DNA from: Bacteroidota bacterium
Lineage (GTDB): Bacteria; Bacteroidota; Bacteroidia; AKYH767-A; OLB10
DNA: 64,000 bases
Direction: 5' to 3'
Assembly (NCBI GenBank): GCA_016722525.1
Contig: JADKJB010000009.1
Location: 164,121 to 228,120 of the forward strand
A model generated the notes under the pieces. The model ran no database searches, was not told where the DNA came from, and saw nothing but the letters and a program-made list of their open reading frames with translations. Of the stretch, positions 27,770 through 38,996 are shown one piece after another (the stretch's first letter is position 1; every line of letters starts with the position of its first letter). The position numbers and the translations under genes are program-made.

Positions 27770-28476
27770 TCACTTAACTTGCAAAACTCCATTTGAATAA
27801 AAATCAGAGGAATCCTTTGCTCCATTCTCGTTCATGTACAACCATTCCCCTTCTTTGAGTCCGGATGAATACTTGCCTTTAATGTATGGTTTTCCGTTTA
27901 GGTGAAAATGCAAAAGTTCACCTTCCAGCGTGTCGCCGCGGTAAATACAGCTCATTTTAACTTTTCCGTTGGTGAAATAACTTTTAAAGGGGCCGTTTTT
28001 AAGCCATTGGAATAACTGGTTTCTTCAAGAATTTTTCCATCAGGGAAATAAGTTATCCAAAGGCCATGAGCTTTTCCTAACTTATAATTTTCAACAGCAG
28101 TGAGGGTATCTTTTTCATTGTAATATTTCCAGGTACTATCCTTCTCCTGATTACTGTATTTACCAAGCGCCATGACTTTTCCATTTTGCCAGTAACTGGT
28201 CATGCGGGCAGTTTTTCCATCTTTGTCGTAGGTCATGATGCCCTGTTTTTCGCCTGATTTATAAAAAGTAAGGGTGGAACTCACTGGCTTGCCATTCTTG
28301 AAAGTGGTTTCTGAAAAAAGCTGGTCATTATCATAAAATCGTTTCCAGGCGCCTTGTTTGAGTCCTTTAGCATCGGTGCGGTTGATGGTGTCGCCTTTGA
28401 AAATTTTGAAATCCTGACTCACTGAAATACCGGCAATTGAATTGAGAACGAATAGGAATACTAAAATTTTTTTCAT
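27770..28476 (-). CDS. MORN/YwqK-repeat exported protein (one frameshift)
   Basis: Start at 28476 (MKKILVFLFVLNSIAGISVS, signal peptide). The rest is a run of MORN-like repeats of about 22 residues: GLKQGAWKRFYDNDQLFSET, GEKQGIMTYDKDGKTARMTS, GKAHGLWITYFPDGKILEET. Near 27995 the frame changes and continues KVKMSCIYRGDTLEGELLHF and GLKEGEWLYMNENGAKDSSD. Annotated elsewhere as YwqK-family 'antitoxin', but here it has a signal peptide and no toxin partner, so that role is unlikely. About 235 codons. Confidence 0.78.
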
Positions 28477-28547
28477 GGCAACAAATTTAATGTTTTTAAA
28501 AGAAATGCACATTATCCCGATTTTCGATTGTAGCAATTAAATAAAAT

Positions 28548-29332
28548 TTAAAACAAACGATCTTTTCGATATTGCCAGGCTTCATTAAAAGTAGGAACGG
28601 TATTGTAGGTAGCCTGATTGTCGTCGTTAGGGAGGAGCTTGTAATTGCCTTTTCAAGAATGTCGAGTGCTTTGAGCATGGCTTTGGGAGCTACGACATAA
28701 TTTTTTTTCACAAGACTGTTAAAGGTATCGTTTTTAGCAACGGGGAATTTTTCCTGAACAATGATAGCACCGGCATCAATGCCCTCGGTAACAAAATGAA
28801 TACTGACTCCTGTTTCGGGTTCTCTGCGAAGTGCGACCCAAAAGGGTGTCAGTCTTCCACGGTTCTTAGGCAGCAATGCATTGTGCCGGTTGATGACTCC
28901 GATAGTTGGAATTTCGAGCAGTTCTTTCTTAATGATGCTCTGACTTTGGTTGATAATTACATCCGGTTTCAACTTACTTAGTTCTTCCCGGAATTTTTTC
29001 GAATTGGGTGTTTGAATATCGAAAGTTAGAATGTTATATTTTTCAGCGAAGGTGAGGATGGATGGAGATTTGATAAAGGGGAAAAATTTCGATAGTTTTT
29101 TTTGCAGTTTAAAACTAACGGTCACGAATGAGTGTTTAAGAAATGCGATGGGACCCATGATGAGCATGAGGGAGAAAAGGTACACCAGGGGTGATCTTTT
29201 TTTGCCAATGGTTAACCGGTCACCTTTTGAGGTAGCAATACCCACAATATCTTTATGACGGTTGGCAATAATTTCCTTCATGAACGGAAGCGTCTGAACA
29301 GGATCGTCCATAGTAATGATGAAAATGCGCAT
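28548..29332 (-). CDS. Formyltransferase-family enzyme (one frameshift)
   Basis: N-terminal formyltransferase fold similar to methionyl-tRNA formyltransferase and sugar N-formyltransferases: MRIFIITMDDPVQTLPFMKE, then LKPDVIINQSQSIIKKELLE and GVINRHNALLPKNRGRLTPF, which holds the Asn-His catalytic pair and substrate loop, then ETGVSIHFVTEGIDAGAIIV (the DxG motif). Near 28640 the frame changes; the correct tail reads NYKLLPNDDNQATYNTVPTF and ends RKDRLF at 28548. It starts 1 bp after the deacetylase stop, so the two are translationally linked. A role in surface-sugar modification is more likely than initiator tRNA formylation (inference). Confidence 0.82.
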
Positions 29333-29333
29333 A

Positions 29334-30278
29334 TCAGTTGGGGATAAGTCCTTGAGCTTTACAATAATCTTTCACTGTGACAAATTGATAGCCTCTATTT
29401 TGGTAGAATTCAATTTCTTTCTCGTAAAGAGGAATGGCAGCTTTGCCGAGATTTTTAACTTTTAATTTACCACGTACCAGATCAGCAAGGAGGTAAGAGA
29501 AAAAGTTTTTAGATCGCCGTTCAATGGTGCGTGATTCACTTTCTTCGTTGATGAACTCGTTGGGGTGTACATCGAACACAATTGGCTTGTGGTTTATTTT
29601 ATTTTCAGCATTCAAAATGGTATGTTGCATTTTGGTGATGAAAGGGAAAATGCGCATAGTTGTTCCTACATAAGGAAACATAAGGGCGGTAAGAGGAACC
29701 TCCACGATGGGGCCGTTGCCTTTTTTAAAGAGGTTGTCGGGTTGTGTGTGATAGGGCAGGCGAGGGGCGGTGAGCCATTTCAATTTTTTTAAACCGCCGA
29801 AAGATAAAAACATATCAAATCTCTGTGATGCCACAGAGCTGTCTATCACAAAACCGGTTTCGGCTAACGCTTTGGGCGTATCTGAATTTACCCGCAGTGC
29901 AGGAGCCCGGAATGAAATGACCTTATAGCCGCAAATATCTTCAAGCAATTTTTTTGATTTAGATAAGTGTTCTACCTGATCTTTGTAACTCAACACATCA
30001 AAGGCCTCGTGAACTTCATGCGAATAGCCATGAGAGGCCACTTCATGACCGTCTTTGATAATCATACTTACCACATCCGGAAAATGCTCTGCCATGTATC
30101 CGGTAAAGTAAAAAGTACTTTTCACATTAAATTTTTTGTAAATTTCAAGCAGTATCGGCATCCCTTCTTTCATCACCAGTTCGCCGGTTTCGTAACGCAA
30201 TTTATTGAACCAGATTGAATGATCCTCCACATCGTTGGTCCAAAGAGCGTAGCGTTTGTTGTTTTCTGTGTTAGTCAT
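29334..30278 (-). CDS. Polysaccharide deacetylase (NodB-type, CE4)
   Basis: 314 residues. NodB motifs: general base Asp and metal Asp in LWTNDVEDHS, zinc His pair in HEVASHGYSHEVHEAF, and RAPALRVNSDTPKALAETGF. The C-terminal half has the HPNEFINEE motif seen in the DUF3473-like subgroup linked to exopolysaccharide synthesis. Expected to remove N- or O-acetyl groups from a cell-envelope or exported polysaccharide. No signal peptide, so cytoplasmic or lipid-linked substrates are likely. Directly followed by the formyltransferase, suggesting one pathway that swaps acyl groups on an amino sugar (inference). Confidence 0.88.
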   Translation of the reverse strand: MTNTENNKRYALWTNDVEDHSIWFNKLRYETGELVMKEGMPILLEIYKKFNVKSTFYFTGYMAEHFPDVVSMIIKDGHEVASHGYSHEVHEAFDVLSYKDQVEHLSKSKKLLEDICGYKVISFRAPALRVNSDTPKALAETGFVIDSSVASQRFDMFLSFGGLKKLKWLTAPRLPYHTQPDNLFKKGNGPIVEVPLTALMFPYVGTTMRIFPFITKMQHTILNAENKINHKPIVFDVHPNEFINEESESRTIERRSKNFFSYLLADLVRGKLKVKNLGKAAIPLYEKEIEFYQNRGYQFVTVKDYCKAQGLIPN

Positions 30279-30795
30279 ATTTTGTATTACCGGGAATTGT
30301 GGAGGTAAAAGTCCCGGTTGGTCCCAATGGTAGTCGTGTGTTTAATTGTGTTTATTGAAGTATGCAACTTCTGGCAAATTGCTTTTTTCAATTTTTGCAA
30401 AGGTAGTCTTTTTTAGAGGTTGAAAAAAGTGGCAAATTTGAAAGTAAAAACGGTTTTATAAATGATTTATAATCAGTTAAATGTGTGCTGTATTTAGGCA
30501 AAAGTGCGCCTGGACTATTGATTATTAAAAAAGGAGTTTCCTTATTCACTTCTCACTTATTGTTGCTCACTATTCAATAACCTTGGACTTTTATTGAGTA
30601 GTTATTCTGGAGTGAAGACTTCAGTTCCATATTGTAATTTACTTTGTGCAAGAGCTCAATTACTGAAATGTGGTACTTCACTGCATTGACAATTGATTAT
30701 AGAATAGTTAGTCTGTGTCAAGTAGCTTTTTTCATGCAAATTTGATTCCAAAGGGAAATCTGGTAGCCAAGGAAGTATTTTAGAAATTAAAATCA
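30279..30795. other. Intergenic region, no recognised content
   Basis: About 516 bp between the deacetylase start and the lipoprotein stop on the minus strand. No convincing ORF, repeat or hairpin seen. Confidence 0.5.
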
Positions 30796-31395
30796 CTAAT
30801 CACCCGAAAGAATATCTTTCATTAGATTAACGCCCAAGGCAAGTATTAAGGCAATAAGTGCAATGGTTCCGAGGATAATCAGAATAGTCAATCCGACACC
30901 AATTCCAACCGTCGCAGCAGTGGTTTCTGCATTCTTTTTCTTGTAGTTTATTTTATTATAAACCTGTATCTCTTTTATACTGTCGTTATGAAGTACCACC
31001 TTTCCTGTGGAATCTTTAATTAGTCCCGTTACTTTAACATGCATTTCGTCAAAGGGGTAAGCATTACTATCCTGAGCGATATTGGTTGCATTAGGATTGA
31101 CTTTTTTATAACTATATCTTTCATTTGGCAAAGGCTTCAAATCTCCTGTTATTGCTGTATTATCGTTGTTTAATTTGTAATCGTTCAATTGCCAGGCAGT
31201 GTCACCTTCATGCACAATAACATAAGGATTGCCCTGAGTTAATTGAGAAAGTGCCATTGCCCTGTTACTTCCGGGACCAAGTTTGTTCACCTTGAAACTG
31301 CCAGGAGTGACACAACTTGATAGTAATAATGAAAACACGATTAAAAATCTTGAATTGAAATTCGTTACCTTTATAAAGAACTTATTCAGATTCAT
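30796..31395 (-). CDS. Lipoprotein with C-terminal membrane helix, unknown function
   Basis: 199 residues. An N-terminal hydrophobic stretch ends in a lipobox (FSLLLSSC). The middle is polar, with VIVHEGDTAWQLNDYKLNND and ITGDLKPLPNERYSYKK, and the C-terminus is a strong transmembrane helix (GIGVGLTILIILGTIALIAL). The combination of lipid anchor and C-terminal helix is also found in small Bacteroidota proteins of unknown role that begin similarly (ALSQLTQGNPYVI). It precedes no obvious partner; the next gene upstream is a T9SS protein ending 37 bp away. Confidence 0.75.
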   Translation of the reverse strand: MNLNKFFIKVTNFNSRFLIVFSLLLSSCVTPGSFKVNKLGPGSNRAMALSQLTQGNPYVIVHEGDTAWQLNDYKLNNDNTAITGDLKPLPNERYSYKKVNPNATNIAQDSNAYPFDEMHVKVTGLIKDSTGKVVLHNDSIKEIQVYNKINYKKKNAETTAATVGIGVGLTILIILGTIALIALILALGVNLMKDILSGD

Positions 31396-31431
31396 AAATG
31401 GATATTTATTTTAGTTTCGATTAGTAGAGAT

Positions 31432-33468
31432 TTATCTCATGACAACTATTCTCTTAGTCTGCACAAAGTTTTCTGTCTGGATAGTGACGAGATAAACACC
31501 TTCAGCAAAATTACTTGTTTTTACTTCTAACTTTTGAATATTTGAAATTGGTTTCGAATAAATTTTATTTCCGGTGATATCTGTAATAGTCACTTCGGCA
31601 CTATTTATTATTTTTATAAATTTAATGGTAAAATTATCTGAAGTCGGGTTGGGATAAATGGAAACTTCTTTACTAAAATTATTTTCATCTATGCCTACTA
31701 ATTCAGTTAAAGGTCGCATCCATACTCCGTCACCATAGGTGCCTGCAAAAATATTTGTGTTAGTTGTTGCGAGTGATACGATCTGTGAAATGGGCAATCC
31801 GGCACTCACATCGCTCCAGCTATTTCCATTATCAGTTGATAAATAAACCAAACTATCTGTTCCGGCAAAAATGTTTTGACCACTTGTTGCAAAACACCAA
31901 ACGGTATTAGTTCCCAGACCTGCATTTGCGGGTGTCCAACTTGCTCCGTTATTGGTTGACAAAAAAACACCATCACTATTACTTACAAAAGTATTCGGAC
32001 CGTTAATGGCGAAAGCAATGACTGAGTTTCCCGTTAACCCTGAACTTGCCGGATTCCAACTGAAGCCATTATTAGTTGATACAAACACACCGGAAGTATC
32101 AGTCCCGGCATATAGGTGTGTTCCGCTTTCAGCTAAAGCTGTGATATAGTGATTAGCCAAGCCATTATTTACTAACATCCAATTGCTGCCGGTATCAGCA
32201 GAAAAAGCCACTCCTCCTCCATAACCTCCTGCGAAAATGTTGGTTCCATTTGAAGCTAATGCAGACAAACTCGAAGTGGGCCAAAAGGTATATTTGTAGG
32301 TCCAATTATTTCCATTATCTGTAGATAAATAAACTCCGTCGCCCCATAAACCTCCGGAATAAACAATTGCATAAATATTGTCAGATCCGGAAATGGTTAA
32401 TGAACTTACGGAATTGATAACTGGAAAGCCGTTATTGATTGCTGACCAATAACCTCCATTATTAGTTGATAAAAATGCACCAATATTCGTTCCTGTGAAA
32501 ATATTATTTCCAGTTACAGCCAATGATCTGACACCGGCTGCTGTTAATCCTGTATTTGCCGGAAACCAATTGCCTCCATTATTAGCCGAATAGTAAATCC
32601 CATTTTCAGTTCCTGCAAAAACGTTTGATCCTGACGCTGCTATCGAATTCACGTTGAGGGAAAACATATTTGCATAAATCTGTGTCCAGTTAGCACCATT
32701 GTTAGTAGATAAAAATATTTGACCGGGATTTAATCCGGCAAAAATATCTGTTCCGTTTACAAATAATGCCATTACTGCATTACCTGACAAACCGGATGGG
32801 TTCCAGGATACTCCGTAATCAGAAGTTAAGTAAACGCCATCATTGGATCCTGCGAGTACATCAGTTCCGTTAACAATAAAGGCATTAACAATATTAGTTA
32901 ATCCTGTAATATTCCAGGTAATGCCATTGTCGTTCGATATATATACTCCTACCGGACCCCAAAAAGTGTTGGTGCCGGCAAAGAAGGTGGTTCCGTTCAT
33001 TGCAAGACTGGTGATATTAGCATTGGCTAAACCTGCCTGGGTCCAGGAGTTTCCGCTATTGTTTGATAAAAACACTCCTCCTGAATATGTTCCTGCCAAA
33101 AGAGTTGTTCCACTAATTGCTAATGCTGTAACATAGAGATTTGTAAGGCCTGCATTCACTGCTGTCCAATTACTACCGTTATTAGTTGAAACATACACTC
33201 CACCTCCTCCAGTTCCCGCAAAAATGGTGGTACCTGTTGTGACCAATGAAGTGATATTCAAATTTGTTAAGCCGGAATTAATGCTTGTCCAGCTACTGCC
33301 ATTATTTGTTGACAAGAATATTCCGAAAACAGTACCTGCGAAAGTGTTTGATCCGCTAACTGCCATACATTTAATGTTGCCACCATATGGACCGTTTGTT
33401 GGTTGCCATTGTGCATTTGTTATGTATAAACTGCACGTAAGTGATACTAATAGAAATAGCTTTTTCAT
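31432..33468 (-). CDS. T9SS protein with BNR/sortilin-like beta-propeller repeats
   Basis: 678 residues. Signal peptide 1-19, then about 14 repeats of about 42 residues with the core 'G(T/S)xxFAGTxxGGVxLSTNNGxxWTxxxxGLTN' (for example GVFVSTNNGFSWNPASSGLT). BNR Asp-box-like motifs mark a beta-propeller, as in sialidase- or Vps10-like surface proteins. The sorting domain is VSIYPNPTSDNFTI ... AEGVYLVTIQTEN, end KRIVVMR. Paralogous to the gene at 35208-37270. First downstream member of a tandem run of eight T9SS genes on this strand. Ligand unknown. Confidence 0.88.
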   Translation of the reverse strand: MKKLFLLVSLTCSLYITNAQWQPTNGPYGGNIKCMAVSGSNTFAGTVFGIFLSTNNGSSWTSINSGLTNLNITSLVTTGTTIFAGTGGGGVYVSTNNGSNWTAVNAGLTNLYVTALAISGTTLLAGTYSGGVFLSNNSGNSWTQAGLANANITSLAMNGTTFFAGTNTFWGPVGVYISNDNGITWNITGLTNIVNAFIVNGTDVLAGSNDGVYLTSDYGVSWNPSGLSGNAVMALFVNGTDIFAGLNPGQIFLSTNNGANWTQIYANMFSLNVNSIAASGSNVFAGTENGIYYSANNGGNWFPANTGLTAAGVRSLAVTGNNIFTGTNIGAFLSTNNGGYWSAINNGFPVINSVSSLTISGSDNIYAIVYSGGLWGDGVYLSTDNGNNWTYKYTFWPTSSLSALASNGTNIFAGGYGGGVAFSADTGSNWMLVNNGLANHYITALAESGTHLYAGTDTSGVFVSTNNGFSWNPASSGLTGNSVIAFAINGPNTFVSNSDGVFLSTNNGASWTPANAGLGTNTVWCFATSGQNIFAGTDSLVYLSTDNGNSWSDVSAGLPISQIVSLATTNTNIFAGTYGDGVWMRPLTELVGIDENNFSKEVSIYPNPTSDNFTIKFIKIINSAEVTITDITGNKIYSKPISNIQKLEVKTSNFAEGVYLVTIQTENFVQTKRIVVMR

Positions 33469-33479
33469 ATTGGTTTAAT

Positions 33480-35186
33480 TTATTTAGTAACAATTACTTT
33501 TTTAGTTTCAATAAATTTTTCTGTTTGTATTTGCACGAGATAAACTCCCTCGGCAAAATCACTTGTGTTTACTTCTATCTTTTGTGTTGCCGTTGCAATC
33601 GTTTTGTAAATAATTTTTCCAGTGATGTCGGTGATGGTTATAGTTAAATCTTCGTGAGTCAATAACGGATAACTAATAGTTAATACATTCTTGGCTGGGT
33701 TGGGAAAAACGGAGATTCCGTTTGAGCTTTGATTACTGGCTATTCCGGCAACTACAACTGTATCAAGCTTTGCAATAAAAATATCATAAGTAGTTCCCGG
33801 GGCGCCGGAATTAATTAAAGTAGTTGTTCCAAAAGTGATGGACGGGCTATGAAAATAGCCTGTGATAAATACATTCCCGCCTGCATCGGTGGAAAGGCTG
33901 TTGCCACCATCAATATCAATACCACCTGCGCTCTTTGCCCAGAGCACATTTCCGCCTGCATCATATTTCACAATATAGATATCACTAAAAAGACCGTTAC
34001 GCGTTAAAGTAGTTGTACCAAAGGTGATGGTAGGACTATCAAAATAGCCTGTAATAAATACGTTTCCGCTTGCATCGGTGGAAACGCTGGTACCATTATC
34101 AATATAAGCACCCCCTGCGCTTTTGACCCAAAGCACATTTCCGCCTGCATCGTATTTCACAATAAAGATATCTCTAAGGCCTGCATTGGTTAATGTTGTT
34201 GTTCCAAAGGATATGGCAGGACTATCAAAATAGCCCGTCATAAATACATTCCCAATGGCATCGGTAGAAACTCTGTTGCTATTATCAGAATCAGTGCCAC
34301 CTGCGCTCTTTGCCCAAAGGACATTTCCGTTTGCATCGTATTTCACAATATAAATATCATAATTGTAAAATGTTAAGTTGCCTGAATTGTATAAAGTATC
34401 AGTTCCAAAGATGATGTCAGGACCACTAAACCAGCCCGTAATAAATACATTACCTCCTGCATCGGTAGAAACACTGTTGCCTTGTTCATCAGAAGGACTT
34501 CCTCCGTTTGTTGCCCAAAGCACATTTCCATTTTCATCGTATTTCACAATAAAAATATCACTAGGACCGATAGTTGATGGTCCAGATAAATTCGTTAAAG
34601 TAATTGTTCCAAAAGTGATGGTAGTACTTGCAAAATAGCCAGTCATAATTACATTCCCGCTTGTATCGGTAGAAACACTGTTGCCTTGATCCGGATAAGA
34701 ACCACCTGCTCTCTTTGCCCAAAGTACATTGCCACCAGCATCGTATTTCACAATAAAAATATCATAAGGGTAGAAGCCACCTGCATTGGGTAAAATAGTT
34801 GTTCCAAAGGTGATTGCAGGACTGTCAAAAAAACCCGTCATAAATACATTGCCTCCGGAATCTGTAGAAACGCTGTTTCCTCGTTCATCACCAGCACCGC
34901 CTGCACTCATTGCCCAAAGCACATTTCCGTTTGCATCGTATTTCACAATAAAAATATCATTACCACCTGCATTGGTTAAAGTAGTTGTTCCAAAGGTGAT
35001 GGTAGGACTATTAAAAGAGCCTGTTACATATACATTTCCGCTTGCATCAGTCGCAACGCTGGTGCCACCATCATGTTCAGTAGCACTTGCACTCTTTGCC
35101 CAAATCCAGCTGGGTGATTGTGCAGTTGCTGAATTGCTCCAGCCGATAATTGCGAACAATGTAAGTATGAGTAATTGTTTTTTCAT
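33480..35186 (-). CDS. T9SS protein with SBBP-type beta-propeller repeats
   Basis: 568 residues. Signal peptide 1-23 (AIIGWSNSATAQ). Seven or so repeats of about 60 residues with the SBBP (seven-bladed beta-propeller) signature: DIFIVKYDANGNVLWAKSAG, then GNSVSTDAGGNVFITGYF and ITFGTTTLTNAG. C-terminal sorting domain ISVFPNPAKNVLTI ... AEGVYLVQIQTEKF, end KKVIVTK. Starts 21 bp after the neighbour's stop at 35208 on the minus strand. Related SBBP proteins are at 50942 and 57193. No catalytic motif; a binding or scaffold role is inferred. Confidence 0.88.
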   Translation of the reverse strand: MKKQLLILTLFAIIGWSNSATAQSPSWIWAKSASATEHDGGTSVATDASGNVYVTGSFNSPTITFGTTTLTNAGGNDIFIVKYDANGNVLWAMSAGGAGDERGNSVSTDSGGNVFMTGFFDSPAITFGTTILPNAGGFYPYDIFIVKYDAGGNVLWAKRAGGSYPDQGNSVSTDTSGNVIMTGYFASTTITFGTITLTNLSGPSTIGPSDIFIVKYDENGNVLWATNGGSPSDEQGNSVSTDAGGNVFITGWFSGPDIIFGTDTLYNSGNLTFYNYDIYIVKYDANGNVLWAKSAGGTDSDNSNRVSTDAIGNVFMTGYFDSPAISFGTTTLTNAGLRDIFIVKYDAGGNVLWVKSAGGAYIDNGTSVSTDASGNVFITGYFDSPTITFGTTTLTRNGLFSDIYIVKYDAGGNVLWAKSAGGIDIDGGNSLSTDAGGNVFITGYFHSPSITFGTTTLINSGAPGTTYDIFIAKLDTVVVAGIASNQSSNGISVFPNPAKNVLTISYPLLTHEDLTITITDITGKIIYKTIATATQKIEVNTSDFAEGVYLVQIQTEKFIETKKVIVTK

Positions 35187-35207
35187 AATGTTAAATTGTT
35201 TTTTAAA

Positions 35208-37270
35208 TTACTTTGTAACAATCACCTTTTTCGTTTCAATAAAATATTCTGTTTGTACTTGCACCAGGTAAACACCTTCCGCAAAATCACTTGTGTTTAC
35301 TTCTAACTTTTCGGAATTAATTGTTGTGGTTTTGTAAATAATTTTTCCGGTAATGTCAGAGATTGTTGCTGTTACTTCTTTGAAGTTGTTTGGCAACGCG
35401 ATGGTGAGTTGATTGGTGGCTGGGTTAGGATAAACACTAAAGGAAACTTCTAAATTATTCTCATCAATACTTGTTAACTCTGACAGAGGTCGTTTCCAAA
35501 CACCGCCATTGTCAGTCCCGGCAAAAATGTTTGTTCCATCAATAGCAAAACTCAAAATGTATGTATTAGTCAATCCTGCATTTACAGCATTCCAACTGGT
35601 TCCGTTATCGGTTGATAAAAATACACCTCCTCCATAAGTTCCTGCAAATATCTTTGTACCATTAATCGCAAATTTACCAACTGTGTTATTTGATAATCCG
35701 CTATTTGATAATGACCAATTACCTCCGTTATTGTTTGAAATGTAAACACCGGCGTCTGTTCCTGCTAAAATAGTAGATCCGTTAGCTACCAAAGAAAATA
35801 CATTAACAGCTGGAAGACCTGTATTTGAGAAAGTCCAGCTGCTGCCATTATTGGTAGTTATAAATATTCCTCCATAATACCCAAATACACTGCTAACAGT
35901 GCCTGCAAAAATATTGGTTCCGCTGATGGCAAATGAAGTTACACCACCCATCCCTGTTAACCCTGTACTTGCCAGAGTCCAGCTACTACCGTTATTGGTT
36001 GATAGAAATACTCTTGGAGGACTAAAACCGCCAAATGTTCCGGCAAAAATATCTGTTCCATTAACGAATAATGAATTTACTAAAAAATTAGTTAAACCAT
36101 TATTCACTACTGTCCAATTTCCGCCATTATTGGTTGATAAGTAGATTCCGTCACCTCCTGCAGCACCTGCAAATATATTGGCCCCGTTAATTGCCAAAGA
36201 AGTTAGGTCCGGATTTGTAATGCCAGAATTTATAGTTGACCAGTAACTACCATTGTTTGTTGATAGAAACATCCCACCTCCCCATGAAGTTGCAAAAATG
36301 TTTGAACCACTTATTGCCAGATCAGTGATTGTTGCTCCAGAAATTCCCTCACTTGATGCTGTCCAATTACTACCATTATTAGTTGATAAAAAATTCCTCC
36401 CCCATCAGTTCCGGCAAAAATGTTCATTCCGCTAAAAATTAAAGCACTCACATTTTTGTTTATCAGACCTGTGTTCACTGCAGTCCAATTGCTTCCATTA
36501 TTTGTTGATAGGAAAACTCCGTCTATGTAAGTCCCGGCATAAACATTATTTCCATCGCAGACTAAAGTTGTAATGGTCAATCCTGTAATAACAGGTGCCC
36601 AATTTCCTCCATTATTGGTAGATAGATACACGCCACCTCCTTCAGTTCCTGCAAAAATATGGGTCCCGTTAGCAGCTAATGCAGTAACATCGTCATTTAT
36701 TAAACCGGTATTTATTCCACTCCAAGTTAATCCATTATTATAAGAAATTGACACTCCTCCAAAATGGGCTCCGGCTAAAATGGAAGAACCATTAATTGCT
36801 AATGAAGTTATCATATAATTAGTCAAACCACTGTTCACCGGAGTCCAATTTCCTCCGTTATTAGTTGATAAGAATATTCCTGTACCTGTTCCGGCAAAAA
36901 TGTTTGTTCCACTTATGGCTAGAGCAGTAATATTGGTGTCCAGAAGACCTGTATTTACTGCAGACCAGTTACCACCATTATTGGTAGATAAGAACACACC
37001 ACCGCCTTCAGTGCCTGCGAAAATAGCAGACCCACTGGTAGCCAAAACAGTTAGAAAAGTATTTGTTAAGCCATTATTGACCGGAGTCCAGCTGCTCCCG
37101 TTATTGGCTGACATAAAAACACCAACTCCATAAATTCCAGCGTAAATATCAGAACCGCTTGTTGTAAAACAACGAGCATAACCGCCATAAGGTCCATTTG
37201 TTTGCTGCCATTGAGCATTTGTTATGCTAATAGTGCACGTAAACGCTAAGAATAGAATTAGCTTTTTCAT
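35208..37270 (-). CDS. T9SS BNR-repeat beta-propeller protein (one frameshift)
   Basis: Start at 37270 (MKKLILFLAFTCTISITNAQ, signal peptide). BNR-type repeats run throughout (GGVFLSTNNGGNWSAVNTGL). The frame breaks near 36390, after FAGTDGGGIF, inside a repeat; the other frame continues the same repeat and ends with sorting domain FSVYPNPATNQLTI ... AEGVYLVQVQTEYF, end KKVIVTK. About 687 codons, nearly the length of its paralog at 31432, which begins with the same WQ(P/Q)TNGPYGG motif. Probably a tandem duplicate separated by the SBBP gene. Confidence 0.82.
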
Positions 37271-37281
37271 GTTAATTTTAA

Positions 37282-38943
37282 TTATTTAGTAACTATTACT
37301 TTTTAGTTTCAGTAAAATTTTCTGTTTGCACTTGCACCAGGTAAACGCCCTCTGCAAAATCGGTTGTGTTTACTTCTATCTTTTCGGAATTGATGGTGGC
37401 GGTTTTATAAATTATTTTTCCTGTGATGTCGGAGATGGTTACATCAACTTTTTCAGTATTACCGGGTAATTCGATGGTGAACTGATTGGCTGCCGGACAT
37501 GGAAAAACCAATACATTGCCTGCAGTAATAGTTTGGTTTGCAATTCCGGAACTTCCTGGTACCACCCGATACAGATCCTCACCTGTTCCATCATAGTTTG
37601 CATCAAAATACATCGCACCTCCGCTAAGCTCAAATTGATTGAAAAAATTCAAGGGGGAAACCCCAATTACAAGAGATGGTTCAATAATCAGCGTACCATT
37701 TGCCGTGCCATCGGTAAACCATAATTCATATCCGTTGGTACCTTCATCAGCAACAAAGAAAAGGTTGCCATCAAATTCTTTAGGCACCATAACAAAGTTA
37801 AAATAGCCGGGCATTGAATTTCCCGTGGGATTAATATCAAGCAACAACTGAGTTCCGTTACCACTTCCATCACTCATCCAGGGTTCCCTTCCATGCGAAC
37901 CATCAATTGCACTGAAAAATAATTGGTTGTTGTATTTAAAAAATCCAATCAGGTCAGAAGAACCGGCAGTGTTAATATTTTTTACCATAAAAGTACCTGT
38001 GTCGGTACCGTTACTTGCCCATAATTCAACACCGTTAATTCCATCATGGGCTTCAAAATATAACAAGTTATTGTATGCAATAAAATTTCTGGCTGATGAT
38101 CCGATTGCACCTATTCTAATGTCTTTAACCAATTGTGTTCCACCGGATGTGCCGTCTGTTACCCATAGTTCCATTCCCTTGACACCATTATCTGCATTGA
38201 AATAAAGCAAGCCATTGTATTCCGTAAAATAGCCGGGTAATGAATTGAGTGAATTTGTCTGGTTAATGTTGAGTAAGATATTTGTTCCGGTAGGCGTTCC
38301 ATCTGTCACCCAAGGTTCTACTCCGTTTATGCCATTATTGTAAGCAAAGTAAAGCTTGTTGTTATAGATGTAAGGCTTTTCAGGTCCACTCTCCAATAGT
38401 GCTGCTGTCAAAAAGTTGCGTTCCATTAAAGGTACCATCAGTGGTCCACCACTCATTGCCATGAACACCATCATCAGCATTAAAAAATAAAAGGTTATTG
38501 AAACTAATAGCATTGCTGAATGAACCGTTGCCTGAGGGATTTATATCCTTCAACATATATGTACCGGTTGAATAACCATCGGTTACCCATATTTCACGCC
38601 CATTGGCTCCATCATCGGCACTAAAGTAAACTTTACCGTTATAATAAATCATGTTCATGACATTTGCATTTGCAATACCGGGATTGATATCTTTAATCAT
38701 TACCGTTCCGGTATCCGTTCCATCCGATTTCCACAGTTCGGAACCATGCGTTGTTTCATACGCGCTGAATATTATGAGACCATTTAAATCTATCATTGAG
38801 GAAATTTGAGAATTGCCGGATGGATTAATGTCTTTCACCAATTCAATTGTTTGAGCAATGCCTGGAAGGTTAAATAAGACGATGGAAGGAATAATTGCCC
38901 ATACTTTGAGCAAACTGTATTTAATTGCATAGAATGATTTCAT
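37282..38943 (-). CDS. T9SS protein with ELWxxDGT repeats (two frameshifts)
   Basis: Start at 38943; a signal-anchor region is followed by TIELVKDINPSGNSQISSMI. About eight repeats of about 47 residues follow, with the ELWxxDGT signature (GSELWKSDGTDTGTVMIKDI, VEPWVTDGTPTGTNILLNIN, MELWVTDGTSGGTQLVKDI). Frameshifts are near 38395 and, in an A run, near 37301; correcting the second restores the normal end KKVIVTK at 37282. The sorting domain begins FPCPAANQFTIELPG. Function of ELWxxDGT proteins is not established; they are predicted propeller-like surface proteins. Confidence 0.8.
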
Positions 38944-38996
38944 GATTTATAATACTTTAATATTTTTTAGATGCTGCATGAAATAAATTGTTTTTA

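Noticed and set aside
27770..28476. Antitoxin of a toxin-antitoxin system (YwqK naming)
   Set aside because: It has a signal peptide and MORN repeats but no toxin neighbour; the name is inherited from annotation only.
28496..28547. Extended C-terminus of the formyltransferase as read in the uncorrected frame
   Set aside because: The corrected frame ends at 28548 with a family-like tail; the extension is out of frame and overlaps the next gene's leader.
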